Of a stretch of DNA of 14,648 bases, positions 1-6,832 are shown piece by piece. Each line of letters opens with the position of its first letter. The first letter of the stretch is position 1. A program made the position numbers and the translations under genes. The notes below the pieces were generated by a model. The model worked only from the letters and a program-made list of their open reading frames with translations. It made no database searches and was not told the DNA's origin. Source of the DNA: Candidatus Thorarchaeota archaeon (GTDB lineage Archaea; Asgardarchaeota; Thorarchaeia; Thorarchaeales; Thorarchaeaceae); contig DAOWDY010000142.1 in assembly GCA_030638785.1 (NCBI GenBank), forward strand, positions 1 through 14,648, read 5' to 3'.

Positions 1-302
1 ATCGCCATGAATTCAAGCATGAATTCATCAGGAGCCTCAATTGATTGATTGAGCGGTGGTTCTGTGAGCATATACTTCAAACGATCTTGTATGGTCGCAT
101 GATAGGGCATTGTGACAGTATCCCCTTCAGTAGAGGGGGCTTCAACCTCTTCAGGAGATTCCTCTTCAACCTCAACAGGTTCCTCACTGGGAGCAGTAGG
201 AGCTTCCTCAGGAGTTTCCTTAGGAGTTTCCTCTACAACTTCTTCAGTTTCTTCTTTTTCTTCATCATCGTCCTTTTTACGACCGAAAAACTTTCTCATC
301 AT
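1..302 (-). CDS. N-terminal part of an acidic Glu/Pro-rich protein, cut by the left edge
   Basis: The reverse frame is open from ATG 302 (or the adjacent ATG 299) to the edge, giving 100 residues and no stop. It starts with a short basic stretch (MMRKFFGRKK), then about 50 residues dominated by Glu, Pro, Thr and Val (roughly residues 11-60), then a more ordinary sequence from about residue 64 that looks like the start of a folded domain (TIQDRLKYMLTEPPLNQ). A GGTGA ribosome site lies 8 nt before ATG 302. The frame is also open upstream to a stop at 375-377, but without a better start. It follows the ribbon-helix-helix gene on the same strand after 114 nt, with a T-run between them (minus strand, about 398-393). 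A charged tether before a domain suggests a cytosolic or membrane-surface protein. The family cannot be told from this fragment, so I give no function. Confidence 0.75.
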   Translation of the reverse strand, partial: MMRKFFGRKKDDDEEKEETEEVVEETPKETPEEAPTAPSEEPVEVEEESPEEVEAPSTEGDTVTMPYHATIQDRLKYMLTEPPLNQSIEAPDEFMLEFMA

Positions 303-310
303 TTCTGTTG

Positions 311-315
311 TCACC
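311..315 (-). promoter_or_regulatory. GGTGA ribosome binding site deciding the start at 302
   Basis: The minus strand reads GGTGA 8 nt before ATG 302 (11 nt before ATG 299). This supports translation of the partial acidic protein from the ATG-ATG pair rather than from an upstream GTG. Confidence 0.55.
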
Positions 316-416
316 ACATTATTGTTGTTGGGAACGGTAAATTTCCTCGTAAATTGGTCCCAAAATACAAATTTCTATTGTCAGATTCCTAGAAAAAGCT
401 AATTCGGCCATACCCG

Positions 417-647
417 TTATGTCGCAGGCCGTACAATATCGCTTGCTGCCTCAGCAGCAATCTTTTCTATCTGAGCGATTAGGGGTGCGGAATTTGTCTG
501 TTTTCGCTCACCCCACAGTTCTTCAACTAGGAGGTCCCGTATGGCAATACGAATTACTTCGGAACGATTCGGGTACATGCCTTTTTTGATCAGTTTGTCA
601 ACGCCTTCAACATATGACTCAGGCATGCAGATAGTAACGACTCTCAT
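417..647 (-). CDS. Ribbon-helix-helix (CopG/CdrS-like) transcription regulator
   Basis: A 76-residue protein with the layout of a ribbon-helix-helix DNA-binding protein. A short beta strand (residues 2-8, RVVTICM) would enter the DNA major groove as a dimer, helix 1 spans about 10-23, and the conserved turn PNRSE (26-30) leads into helix 2 (VIRIAIRDLLVEEL). The pattern of strand, Gly at 23, PNRSE and IRxAIRDLL is typical of archaeal short RHH regulators, including CdrS of haloarchaea, which regulates cell-division genes. Residues 50-76 form an Ala/Ile-rich tail. The start is ATG 647 with GGTGA 3 nt upstream. The next gene on the strand is the partial acidic protein. The fold is secure; targets and the CdrS link are inference from similarity and size. 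Confidence 0.85.
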   Translation of the reverse strand: MRVVTICMPESYVEGVDKLIKKGMYPNRSEVIRIAIRDLLVEELWGERKQTNSAPLIAQIEKIAAEAASDIVRPAT

Positions 648-750
648 TGTTCACCGGTTCTTGGATGTATTCTAGGATAATGAAAGGGTGTCTGACTGGG
701 GTGGGTACCGGGGTAATACTGGGTCTTCAGCATACTCAGTCCCTGTGACA

Positions 751-1791
751 TCAGGGGCGAAGAACTAATTTTCCGAATTGCTCTCCCTTCTCTAGTACTC
801 TATGGGCATCAGCGGCTTTCGATAGAGGAAAAATACGATCAACTACCGGATGTATATTCTTGTTCCACACCAATTTCAATACATCTCGAAGCTCTGAGCG
901 AGAGGACATTGTACTGCCGAGGATTTCAAGCTGATTCCAAAAAACTAGATTGACATTAGTAGTAGCTTGTGGTCCAGAAGTCGCTCCCGGCGTTACAAGT
1001 TTTCCGCCTTTTCTGAGACTACGTAGACTGCGCGACCATGTTGCTTCCCCAACTGAATCGAGAACAATATCTACACCCCGGCGATCAGTGATTTGTCCGA
1101 TTTCCTTATGATAATCGGGAGTCGTGTTATGGTTGATAACGAAATCCGCTCCAAGAAGCCTTGCTCTGTCGAGTTTGGTGTCTGATGAACTAGTTACAAA
1201 GATACGTGCTCCTGCGATTTTAGCAATCTGAAGAGCTGCAAGCGCAACTCCTCCGCCAATACCAATGATGAGAATATCATCGCCAGGAGCAAGTTTTCCT
1301 TTCGTCATTAACAACCGCCATGCAGTCATATATGTCAGAGGTGTAGCGGCTAGTTCTACGAAATCTAAGCCACTCCTCTTGGGTATAGGAATCACATTTT
1401 CTTGATTCACAGCAATGAATTCCGCATATCCTCCACGAACATGTTCTCCAATAATCTGGTATTTTGCACATAGTGATTGCTCACCCATTCTGCAGAACTC
1501 GCAAGTCCCACAAGACAATCCGGGATCGATTATAACTTTCTGTCCTTCTTCCAGTCCCTCAATACCAGAATGCCCAATCTCCTTCACAACACCAGAGATG
1601 TCACTTCCAAGAATATGGGGCATTTCCAACTTCATCCCTGGAATTCCAGCTCGTACAAACAGATCAAGGTGGTTTAGTGCCACAGCTTTAATTGAAACAA
1701 GAATTTGGTTTGGAGTTGGTTCAGGAGTTGGGAAATCAGTGTATTCAAAAACTTCAGGACCACCATGTTCGTGAAATAGACTTGCTCTCAT
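751..1791 (-). CDS. Medium-chain dehydrogenase/reductase with structural zinc only
   Basis: A 346-residue NAD(P)-dependent oxidoreductase of the zinc alcohol dehydrogenase/quinone oxidoreductase superfamily. The N-terminal GroES-like domain (about 1-150) is followed by a Rossmann domain with GIGGGVA near 177-183 and a C-terminal substrate segment. Four cysteines at 94, 97, 100 and 108 form the structural zinc lobe. The catalytic-zinc ligands are not there: the usual Cys-Gly-Thr-Asp stretch reads LNHLD (39-43), and the usual Gly-His-Glu reads GSD (62-64). It therefore most resembles the zinc-lobed quinone-oxidoreductase-like MDR proteins, and hydride transfer would not use a bound zinc. Substrate unknown. 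GAGAGGAT lies upstream of ATG 1791. It is divergent from the parvulin gene, sharing a 158-nt intergenic region. Confidence 0.88.
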   Translation of the reverse strand: MRASLFHEHGGPEVFEYTDFPTPEPTPNQILVSIKAVALNHLDLFVRAGIPGMKLEMPHILGSDISGVVKEIGHSGIEGLEEGQKVIIDPGLSCGTCEFCRMGEQSLCAKYQIIGEHVRGGYAEFIAVNQENVIPIPKRSGLDFVELAATPLTYMTAWRLLMTKGKLAPGDDILIIGIGGGVALAALQIAKIAGARIFVTSSSDTKLDRARLLGADFVINHNTTPDYHKEIGQITDRRGVDIVLDSVGEATWSRSLRSLRKGGKLVTPGATSGPQATTNVNLVFWNQLEILGSTMSSRSELRDVLKLVWNKNIHPVVDRIFPLSKAADAHRVLEKGEQFGKLVLRP

Positions 1792-1936
1792 GGTAATTGC
1801 ATCCTCTCAACAGATACACATACACACCAATCCAGATAAAACCCTTCGATAGGTGCGAATTCTTTGTAGAGCTCATGTGGGCAGGTTTAACTTGACAACA
1901 CGCTCGAAATATCTCCAAGAATCAATTCGGATAGAT

Positions 1937-1943
1937 AAGGTGA
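1937..1943 (+). promoter_or_regulatory. AAGGTGA ribosome binding site deciding a TTG start
   Basis: AAGGTGA ends 6 nt before TTG 1950. No ATG occurs in frame before residue 28 of the parvulin, after the conserved SHILV strand has begun, so this site fixes the TTG start. Confidence 0.7.
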
Positions 1944-1949
1944 AGTCAA

Positions 1950-2240
1950 TTGGGAAAAGGAAAAGCAGGCAAAGTACGTACAAGCCATATTCTAGTTGAG
2001 AAACATAGCAAGGCACTTGAGATTATTAGCATGATCCAAGAAGGTAGCGATTTCAAAGAAATGGCTAGGAAATTCAGTTCATGCCCATCAAAGAAAAAAG
2101 GAGGCGACCTCGGTCTCTTTGGTAAGGGTCAGATGGTTCCCGAGTTTGAAAAAGCAGCTTTCGCATTAAATGTTGGTCAGATGACACACAATCCTGTAAA
2201 GACCAAATCTGGCTATCACATCATCAAGCGTACAAGCTAG
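1950..2240 (+). CDS. Single-domain parvulin peptidyl-prolyl cis-trans isomerase
   Basis: A 96-residue stand-alone rotamase of the PpiC/parvulin family, which isomerises peptide bonds before proline and acts as a folding helper. The whole protein is the catalytic domain, with no signal peptide or membrane segment, so it should be cytosolic. Recognisable elements are SHILV with His13, the Cys45-Pro46-Ser47 segment followed by GGDLG (51-55), GQMVPEFE (60-67) with the hydrophobic pocket residues Met62 and Phe66, and the final GYHIIK with His90. The sequence closely follows the layout of E. coli PpiC and of the small archaeal parvulins known from Thaumarchaeota. The start is TTG, set by the strong upstream ribosome site. 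A hairpin terminator follows, before the convergent FBP aldolase/phosphatase. Confidence 0.92.
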   Translation: MGKGKAGKVRTSHILVEKHSKALEIISMIQEGSDFKEMARKFSSCPSKKKGGDLGLFGKGQMVPEFEKAAFALNVGQMTHNPVKTKSGYHIIKRTS

Positions 2241-2270
2241 ATTTTTCTAATTTTCAAAAAAGGAAAAGAA

Positions 2271-2292
2271 AACGGGACTCAGCGGTCCCGTT
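2271..2292. terminator. Bidirectional hairpin terminator between convergent genes
   Basis: An 8-bp perfect inverted repeat, AACGGGAC (2271-2278) and GTCCCGTT (2285-2292), encloses a 6-nt loop. On the plus strand CGGTTTTCT follows, and two T-runs precede it just after the parvulin stop. On the minus strand the hairpin is followed at once by a T-rich tract (2270 to about 2256). The position in the 59-nt gap between converging stops fits transcription ending from both sides. In archaea the T-runs probably do most of the work. Confidence 0.7.
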
Positions 2293-2299
2293 CGGTTTT

Positions 2300-3448
2300 C
2301 TATTCAGCAGATTCAGATGTGTCTTTGACGGTACCCTTGGGCACAATCTCTTCCTCTACAAAACGGTTCTCACATGAAGCAAGTACTTTGGGCAGAGTTG
2401 TATACTCCATCTGATCATCGGATAATCTATGAGGCTGGAATGGTCCATGTCTACGTAGGTAATCTGCCATCTCCATTCCTCGCTGACGAGAGATATCGAA
2501 CGCGACATCATCGAATAGATCAACAGGTCCAATAAGCATTCCGTTGCTAACTTGGAAACCAAGAGCAACAACTCGTGGAGGCCCGTCGAATCTTGTACAT
2601 CGTGAGTCCTTCAGACCGACTGGTAGCAAGGGTCCGGTATGAGATCCGCGCATCCATCCAGAAACAAGATGTGGTAATGTGAACGCTTCTAGGATTTCTC
2701 CCATTGCAGGTAGACCTGAATGGGCTCTGATAATCGCAACTGGGTCGTCCTTGCCAACGTACTTTCCTGCAACTGCATGTAGTTTGTCAGTGCTCACAGA
2801 TGCAGTAATCATACCATCTGCACGGTAAATCTTCTTGATCGTGAATCTTCCTGTACTACCTAACAGTGCAAGGATATCGTACATCTCCTCAGGAGCCTTC
2901 ATATCAACAAAACAAGGAACCTCTTTCATGATGTCTTGAATAACGAATCTAAATCCGTCATGGAGGTTCGGATCAATCACAAGACCAGGAGTATTGAACG
3001 GGTCTGCATAAATCTTGAAGAGCGGATAGTTGTACGCTCCAGGTTCGGTCTTATCCGCCATGAAAACTGCAATAGGTTCTGATTTTCTTTCTTCAAACAC
3101 CATTTCCGCAGAACCTGGGCCCATCCCCTTGACATTCCCACTGAATGTATCTGAGAGGATATCTTGACCTGCGGCATAGATCTTCTTCTCGCGGGCTAAC
3201 TCTGTACCTTTCATGAAGGTTTCAAAAGCTAAACGATGAACTTCTTCATTGTTCTCACCCTTGTGATGAGTCATGATAAGCTCGAGGTCATCACCTGCGT
3301 TAGAAACATGGAAGTCATTGATGATTTTCTTTTCAACCGCTGCCTTAAGCTCTTTTCTTGCTAGATCCATCAAGAATTCGGGGACAATAATATGCCCAGC
3401 CAGAGAACCGATGTCAGCTTTGATTACGCTGATTGTGGTTTCAACCAT
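2300..3448 (-). CDS. fbp: Fructose-1,6-bisphosphate aldolase/phosphatase (bifunctional)
   Basis: A 382-residue archaeal-type (class V) FBPA/P, the gluconeogenic enzyme that condenses dihydroxyacetone phosphate and glyceraldehyde 3-phosphate and then dephosphorylates the product to fructose 6-phosphate in one active site. The start signature SVIKADIGSLAGH (7-19) carries metal ligands Asp12 and His19, and AGDDLELIMTH carries Asp53 and Asp54. AGKYVGKDDP places Tyr230 and Lys233 where the family has its catalytic Tyr and Schiff-base Lys, and Tyr349 sits where the third catalytic Tyr is expected. The frame stays open to a GTG at 3514, but the extra 22 residues are unlike the family, so ATG 3448 is chosen. 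Its GGAG lies 11 nt upstream, somewhat far. It follows the class I aldolase gene on the same strand after a 190-nt gap that contains its own candidate promoter. Confidence 0.95.
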   Translation of the reverse strand: MVETTISVIKADIGSLAGHIIVPEFLMDLARKELKAAVEKKIINDFHVSNAGDDLELIMTHHKGENNEEVHRLAFETFMKGTELAREKKIYAAGQDILSDTFSGNVKGMGPGSAEMVFEERKSEPIAVFMADKTEPGAYNYPLFKIYADPFNTPGLVIDPNLHDGFRFVIQDIMKEVPCFVDMKAPEEMYDILALLGSTGRFTIKKIYRADGMITASVSTDKLHAVAGKYVGKDDPVAIIRAHSGLPAMGEILEAFTLPHLVSGWMRGSHTGPLLPVGLKDSRCTRFDGPPRVVALGFQVSNGMLIGPVDLFDDVAFDISRQRGMEMADYLRRHGPFQPHRLSDDQMEYTTLPKVLASCENRFVEEEIVPKGTVKDTSESAE

Positions 3449-3530
3449 TACTAAACGCGCTCCTATGCAAAGTGTGGGGAAGCTATTTGTTGCGCCCTCA
3501 CGGACTTGAGTCACAAAATCACTTTGTTAA

Positions 3531-3549
3531 AGGCGTTTTGGAAGCGCCT
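3531..3549. repeat. Short inverted repeat in the fbp leader
   Basis: AGGCGTTT and AAGCGCCT are separated by three bases. The arms pair fully except for one G-U or mismatch position depending on strand. It lies about 80 nt upstream of the fbp start, downstream of the candidate TATA box, so it would be in the mRNA leader. No T-run follows it, so it does not look like a terminator. It could be an operator or chance. Confidence 0.3.
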
Positions 3550-3590
3550 CTTAACCTGCTACCCCTAGTTACACTGAATACTATTCTCTG

Positions 3591-3600
3591 TACATATAAT
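3591..3600 (-). promoter_or_regulatory. Candidate TATA box for fbp
   Basis: The minus strand reads ATTATATGTA, the most TATA-like run in the 190-nt gap between the aldolase stop and the fbp start. A T6 run (3621-3616, minus strand) just after the aldolase stop could end the upstream transcript. Start of transcription about 25 nt further on would leave a leader of roughly 120 nt. This is pattern matching only. Confidence 0.35.
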
Positions 3601-3638
3601 AGTGTCGATTAAACGAAAAAAGGTTACCTTCCTAAATC

Positions 3639-4529
3639 CTATACCTGAAGCATCAATTCCTTCAGTTTCTTGGTAGCTTCTAGGGCTTCTTTCCAAGGTC
3701 GCTGCCAAAGGTTCCTACCAAACAGGAGACCTATAGCACCTTGTTCCATGCAAACTCTAGCGCGCTTAATCATGTCCTCGTCGCTCAGTTTACTACCACC
3801 AGAAAATAACACCTTTGTTTTTCCAGCAGTCTTCACTACCTTACGTACTCGTTCTTCATATGACAAGTCTAGAGAGTCATAGGGAGCTGGCTGCTGTGAT
3901 CTTCTATCAGGATCGTCCTCAGGCACATTCAGTTTGACAAAATCAGCTCCTAGTTCATTTGCAACTCGTGCAGCATAATCTATTGCATAAAGTGATTTCT
4001 TACCGCCTTTTGCTTCAACTGCCTCTCCTCTGGGATACGACCACAGAATGATTGGCATTCCGAATCGCTCAGCATCTGCTTTGACCTTACGATACTGATT
4101 GAAATCTGCAACCTGATTGGGACTACCTACATAGAGAGTATATCCTATAGCATCCGCACCAATTCGTACAGCATCCTCAATTGAAGCGGTCATCGGAGAC
4201 AGAGCTTGTGCATCCGAAGGAATCCTTGTCTTACCATTGATTTTCAGTACAATCGGAACACGTCCTGCATACTTGTAGGCGTACTTCTCAGCCAATCCAA
4301 GATGCAGTGCAATTCCCGAAAAACCTCCCTCAGATGATAAACGGAATTGAAAGCCAGGGTCTTCAGATTCTGGATTTGGGAAGAAAGTTGATGGTCCATG
4401 TTCCAACCCCTGATCAATGGGGAGGAGTAGCATAGTCCCGTTACCAGGACCATGTTCATACATCAGTCGATGCATTCGAACTCTTTTTCCTAAGCTCAAA
4501 AAATCCAGCTCATCTAACCTCTCAGTCAT
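3639..4529 (-). CDS. Class I fructose-bisphosphate aldolase, archaeal DhnA type
   Basis: A 296-residue Schiff-base aldolase of the DeoC/DhnA-like TIM-barrel family, which cleaves fructose 1,6-bisphosphate to two triose phosphates or does the reverse. Evidence is the first barrel strand LLLPIDQGLEHGP (34-46) with Asp39, the Schiff-base lysine Lys199 in ADFVKLN, and the phosphate-binding ends SGGSK (243-247) and GRNLWQR (271-277). The frame stays open 53 codons further upstream to 4688, but that extension is Arg/Phe-rich, unlike the family, and overlaps the start of the divergent phosphorylase gene. I therefore place the start at ATG 4529. Its ribosome site is weak (GGCTGATT). It is the first of two sugar-phosphate genes, with fbp downstream. 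A related DhnA member, ADH synthase (AroA'), is a less likely alternative. Confidence 0.9.
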   Translation of the reverse strand: MTERLDELDFLSLGKRVRMHRLMYEHGPGNGTMLLLPIDQGLEHGPSTFFPNPESEDPGFQFRLSSEGGFSGIALHLGLAEKYAYKYAGRVPIVLKINGKTRIPSDAQALSPMTASIEDAVRIGADAIGYTLYVGSPNQVADFNQYRKVKADAERFGMPIILWSYPRGEAVEAKGGKKSLYAIDYAARVANELGADFVKLNVPEDDPDRRSQQPAPYDSLDLSYEERVRKVVKTAGKTKVLFSGGSKLSDEDMIKRARVCMEQGAIGLLFGRNLWQRPWKEALEATKKLKELMLQV

Positions 4530-4635
4530 TTTAATCAGCCAACCAAGTAACCTGCCGGTTTCGAAGAAGCCTCTAGTGTTAAATGCATGTCGCCTGAATG
4601 TTCGAAAGTGTAAAATCATTGTTCGTATTAGCATA

Positions 4636-4642
4636 GGAGTGA
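4636..4642 (+). promoter_or_regulatory. GGAGTGA ribosome binding site choosing ATG 4649
   Basis: GGAGTGA ends 6 nt before ATG 4649. A TTG two codons earlier (4643) directly abuts the site and would be too close, so ATG 4649 is preferred. Confidence 0.65.
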
Positions 4643-4648
4643 TTGAGA

Positions 4649-5479
4649 ATGAACGGAAAGAGGGTCTCGGCAAAGCGTCCAGAAACACAAGATAGAGAGC
4701 AGTACCATCTTGAGGTGAAAGAAGGAGAAGTGGCTGAAACAGTCATCATCCCAGGAGATCCTCAGAGAGTTGACCGAATTAGCAGCGAATGGGATGATTT
4801 CAAGAAAGTTGCAGAGCATAGACAATTCGTGACTCACACAGGCACATTCAAGGGAGCTCCAATCTCAGCTTGCTCAACAGGAATTGGAGGACCGGGTACT
4901 GCGATTGTTATAGAGGAACTTGCCAATGTAGGAGCTCGAAATTTCATTCGAGTAGGTTCCACAGCAACTCTCAAAGAGGATATCGAGATTGGAGATCTCA
5001 TTATCTCAACTGGAGGAGTTCGACTTGATGGTACCAGCAAACAATACGTTAGACCAGAATATCCAGCATCCGCTTCTTACGAAGTGATCTTAGCATTAGT
5101 TGAAGCGGCTGATTCGTTAGGTGTGAACTATCATCTGGGAATATCAGCCTCAACCGATTCCTTCTATCTAGGACAATCGAGACCTGGATATGGTGGATAT
5201 ACTCAGAGCTTCAGTGACACCCTAATCCAAGACATGCAGAAGGCAAATGTGGTCAACTTTGAGATGGAAGCAGCCACTCTCTTTACACTCGGGAATATCT
5301 TTGGCTTTAGAACCGGTGCTGTGTGTGCTGTCTACGCAAATAGAGTACGGGATGAATTCGAAGTCAAAGGAGAATCTGATGTGATAAAATGTGGAAATGA
5401 GGCGGTCAAGATTCTCCACGATATGGACAAGGAGAAAGAGGATAAAGGAAAGAAATACTGGATGCCGTCACTTCGATAG
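4649..5479 (+). CDS. udp: Uridine phosphorylase-like nucleoside phosphorylase
   Basis: A 276-residue enzyme of the PNP/UDP phosphorylase family (NP-I), which splits a nucleoside with phosphate into base and ribose 1-phosphate. Family landmarks are PGDPQR (35-40) for phosphate, STGIGGPGTAIVIEEL (76-91), FIRVGSTATL with Arg101 for phosphate, and NFEMEA (203-208) whose Glu205-Met206-Glu207 bind ribose. The segment TDSFYLGQSRPGYGG places Gln176 and Arg178 where uridine phosphorylases read the uracil ring, favouring pyrimidine over purine substrates. The C-terminus KYWMPSLR is also uridine-phosphorylase-like. It is cytosolic. The gene is divergent from the aldolase and is followed after 6-15 nt by a methyltransferase, which suggests one transcript. 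Substrate choice is inferred from the residues. Confidence 0.9.
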   Translation: MNGKRVSAKRPETQDREQYHLEVKEGEVAETVIIPGDPQRVDRISSEWDDFKKVAEHRQFVTHTGTFKGAPISACSTGIGGPGTAIVIEELANVGARNFIRVGSTATLKEDIEIGDLIISTGGVRLDGTSKQYVRPEYPASASYEVILALVEAADSLGVNYHLGISASTDSFYLGQSRPGYGGYTQSFSDTLIQDMQKANVVNFEMEAATLFTLGNIFGFRTGAVCAVYANRVRDEFEVKGESDVIKCGNEAVKILHDMDKEKEDKGKKYWMPSLR

Positions 5480-5494
5480 GTTGTTGTGTTTCTG

Positions 5495-6139
5495 ATGAAT
5501 CCTGAAAGAACCCCTGAACTCTTTGATCAGTGGGCGGATGATTATGACCGGATAATTCAAGCATGGTCTGGGGGTTTCCCTTTTCTGGGATACGAAAAGA
5601 TACTTGACAGAATGGTACAGTTGGCAGCACCCAAACCAAACATGCGAATACTGGATGTTGGAATAGGTACTGGCACCCTAGCAAAGAAATTCTCCGACAA
5701 GGGCTGTGATATTTGGGGAATTGATTATTCTTCAAGGATGCTTGAAAAGGCTGAAGAAAAAGTTCCTGAAGCTAATCTCTTGCAGATGGATATTCGAACC
5801 GATTGGCCTCCAGAATTAATCCGTCCCTTCGACAGAGTTGTATCTGCCTATGTCTTGCATCATTTCAAACTTGAAGAGAAGCAACGAATTATCAGTCGAA
5901 TGGCAGAGGATCTACTTGAACCTGATGGACTTCTGATAGTTGGGGACATTTCATTCCAAACAGAGAAAGAGTTCGATGAGAACCGGAAGAAGTATTCTCA
6001 TGAATGGGATGATTCTGAATACTATTGGTCCGCAGATTTGTTTATTGAGGCAATGAATAGAAATGAGTTCACTGTTACTTATGAACAGATTAGCTTCTGC
6101 GGAGGGGTCTATGCTATTTCCTACCATCTAAATGGATAG
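5495..6139 (+). CDS. Class I SAM-dependent methyltransferase, YrrT-like
   Basis: A 214-residue Rossmann-fold methyltransferase. LDVGIGTG (53-60) is motif I, which binds S-adenosylmethionine. Asp77 in GIDYS ends strand 2 and would hold the ribose hydroxyls, MDI (98-100) precedes the adenine site, and VVSAYVLHHF (115-124) is motif IV. The N-terminal LFDQWADDYD and the overall pattern resemble the YrrT group, whose bacterial members sit beside methylthioadenosine/SAH nucleosidase genes. Here the neighbour is a related nucleoside phosphorylase. The acceptor is unknown. GTG 5486 is an alternative start with an AGG 5 nt upstream; neither start has a strong ribosome site. The short distance to the preceding stop implies co-transcription with the phosphorylase. 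Confidence 0.85.
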   Translation: MNPERTPELFDQWADDYDRIIQAWSGGFPFLGYEKILDRMVQLAAPKPNMRILDVGIGTGTLAKKFSDKGCDIWGIDYSSRMLEKAEEKVPEANLLQMDIRTDWPPELIRPFDRVVSAYVLHHFKLEEKQRIISRMAEDLLEPDGLLIVGDISFQTEKEFDENRKKYSHEWDDSEYYWSADLFIEAMNRNEFTVTYEQISFCGGVYAISYHLNG

Positions 6140-6155
6140 ACATGAGCATCATCAG

Positions 6156-6164
6156 AAAATATGG
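6156..6164 (+). promoter_or_regulatory. Candidate TATA box for the DUF998 gene
   Basis: GAAAATATG-like A/T run in the 71-nt gap after the methyltransferase. About 30 nt further lies GGAGGT (6193-6198), 12 nt before ATG 6211. Spacing fits an archaeal promoter with a short leader; pattern matching only. Confidence 0.3.
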
Positions 6165-6210
6165 CTCGTCTTAATTAGTAGGTAATAATTCCGGAGGTCA
6201 AGATATCACC

Positions 6211-6819
6211 ATGAGCTTATTTCAAATTCTAGCTATTTGTGGAATGCTTAGTCCGATTCTCTATACAGTAATGTGGATTCTCGGAGGTTACTTGCAACCG
6301 GGGTATAGTCACGTTCGCAAAGATGTCAGCTCTCTCGTCGCAGTTGACGCACCCAATAAGAAGCTCTTGGATAAGTTCCTCATCACATCGAGTGTGTTGT
6401 TATTCATTTTCTATGTAGGATTTCATTGGGGTGTGAACAATGGAGAAGGTTCAGTTATAGGCCCTATTTTGTTCGTGATTAGCGGTGCATTAGGAGTCTT
6501 GGTAGCTCTCTTCTTTCCTCTTGATGCTGGTGGAGAAATAGTAACTACGACAGGCAAGATGCATCTGACTTTGATAGCAATTTCGGGAATTTTAGGAATT
6601 GTAGGAATGGTGGCAATGTGGTTTCGACTTACTTCAGTAGTAGTATGGAGCTCATTTGCGACATTCTCATTGGTTTCAGCATTCGTTGCACTTGCACTTG
6701 TAATCATGTCTGGTGTTTTCATCACAAGCGACTACATGGGATTAATCGAACGATTTATGGTTAGCACATTTCAGGTATACTACTTTGTCATCGCGTTGAT
6801 GGTGTTTCTTACTAACTGA
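6211..6819 (+). CDS. DUF998 family multi-pass membrane protein
   Basis: A 202-residue hydrophobic protein with about six membrane segments (roughly residues 4-26, 55-74, 83-102, 117-137, 144-170 and 181-200). The first loop, GYSHVRKDVSSLVAVDAPNK (31-50), is the hallmark of DUF998, where a PGYxxxxxxxS(E/S)L pattern follows the first helix, and GKMH (115-118) before helix 4 is also family-like. No catalytic role is established for the family, and none is evident here. A full GGAGGT lies 12 nt before ATG 6211. The gene may have its own promoter; it ends 13 nt before the convergent ABCE1 stop. Confidence 0.85.
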   Translation: MSLFQILAICGMLSPILYTVMWILGGYLQPGYSHVRKDVSSLVAVDAPNKKLLDKFLITSSVLLFIFYVGFHWGVNNGEGSVIGPILFVISGALGVLVALFFPLDAGGEIVTTTGKMHLTLIAISGILGIVGMVAMWFRLTSVVVWSSFATFSLVSAFVALALVIMSGVFITSDYMGLIERFMVSTFQVYYFVIALMVFLTN

Positions 6820-6832
6820 GTGCGGAAGTTGC

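Noticed and set aside
210..233. Two 12-nt tandem copies (aggagtttcct-type)
   Set aside because: They are codon-level repeats inside the Thr-Pro-Glu linker of the partial protein, not a separate repeat element.
45..402. Two plus-strand ORFs (Ser-rich and Phe/Arg-rich)
   Set aside because: They are the antisense of the Glu/Pro-rich coding sequence on the minus strand; GAA/GAG codons read backwards give the Ser and Phe runs, and neither has a family signature.
1415..1774. 119-codon plus-strand ORF
   Set aside because: Antisense to the medium-chain dehydrogenase; the minus frame has all the family motifs.
3449..3514. 22-residue N-terminal extension of the FBP aldolase/phosphatase from GTG 3514
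   Set aside because: The family begins at the SVIKADIGS segment, and the extension has no family similarity.
4530..4688. 53-residue N-terminal extension of the class I aldolase
   Set aside because: It is Arg/Phe-rich, unlike the family, has no ATG with a ribosome site, and overlaps the start of the divergent phosphorylase gene.
6423..6725. 100-codon minus-strand ORF
   Set aside because: Shadow of the DUF998 membrane protein gene.
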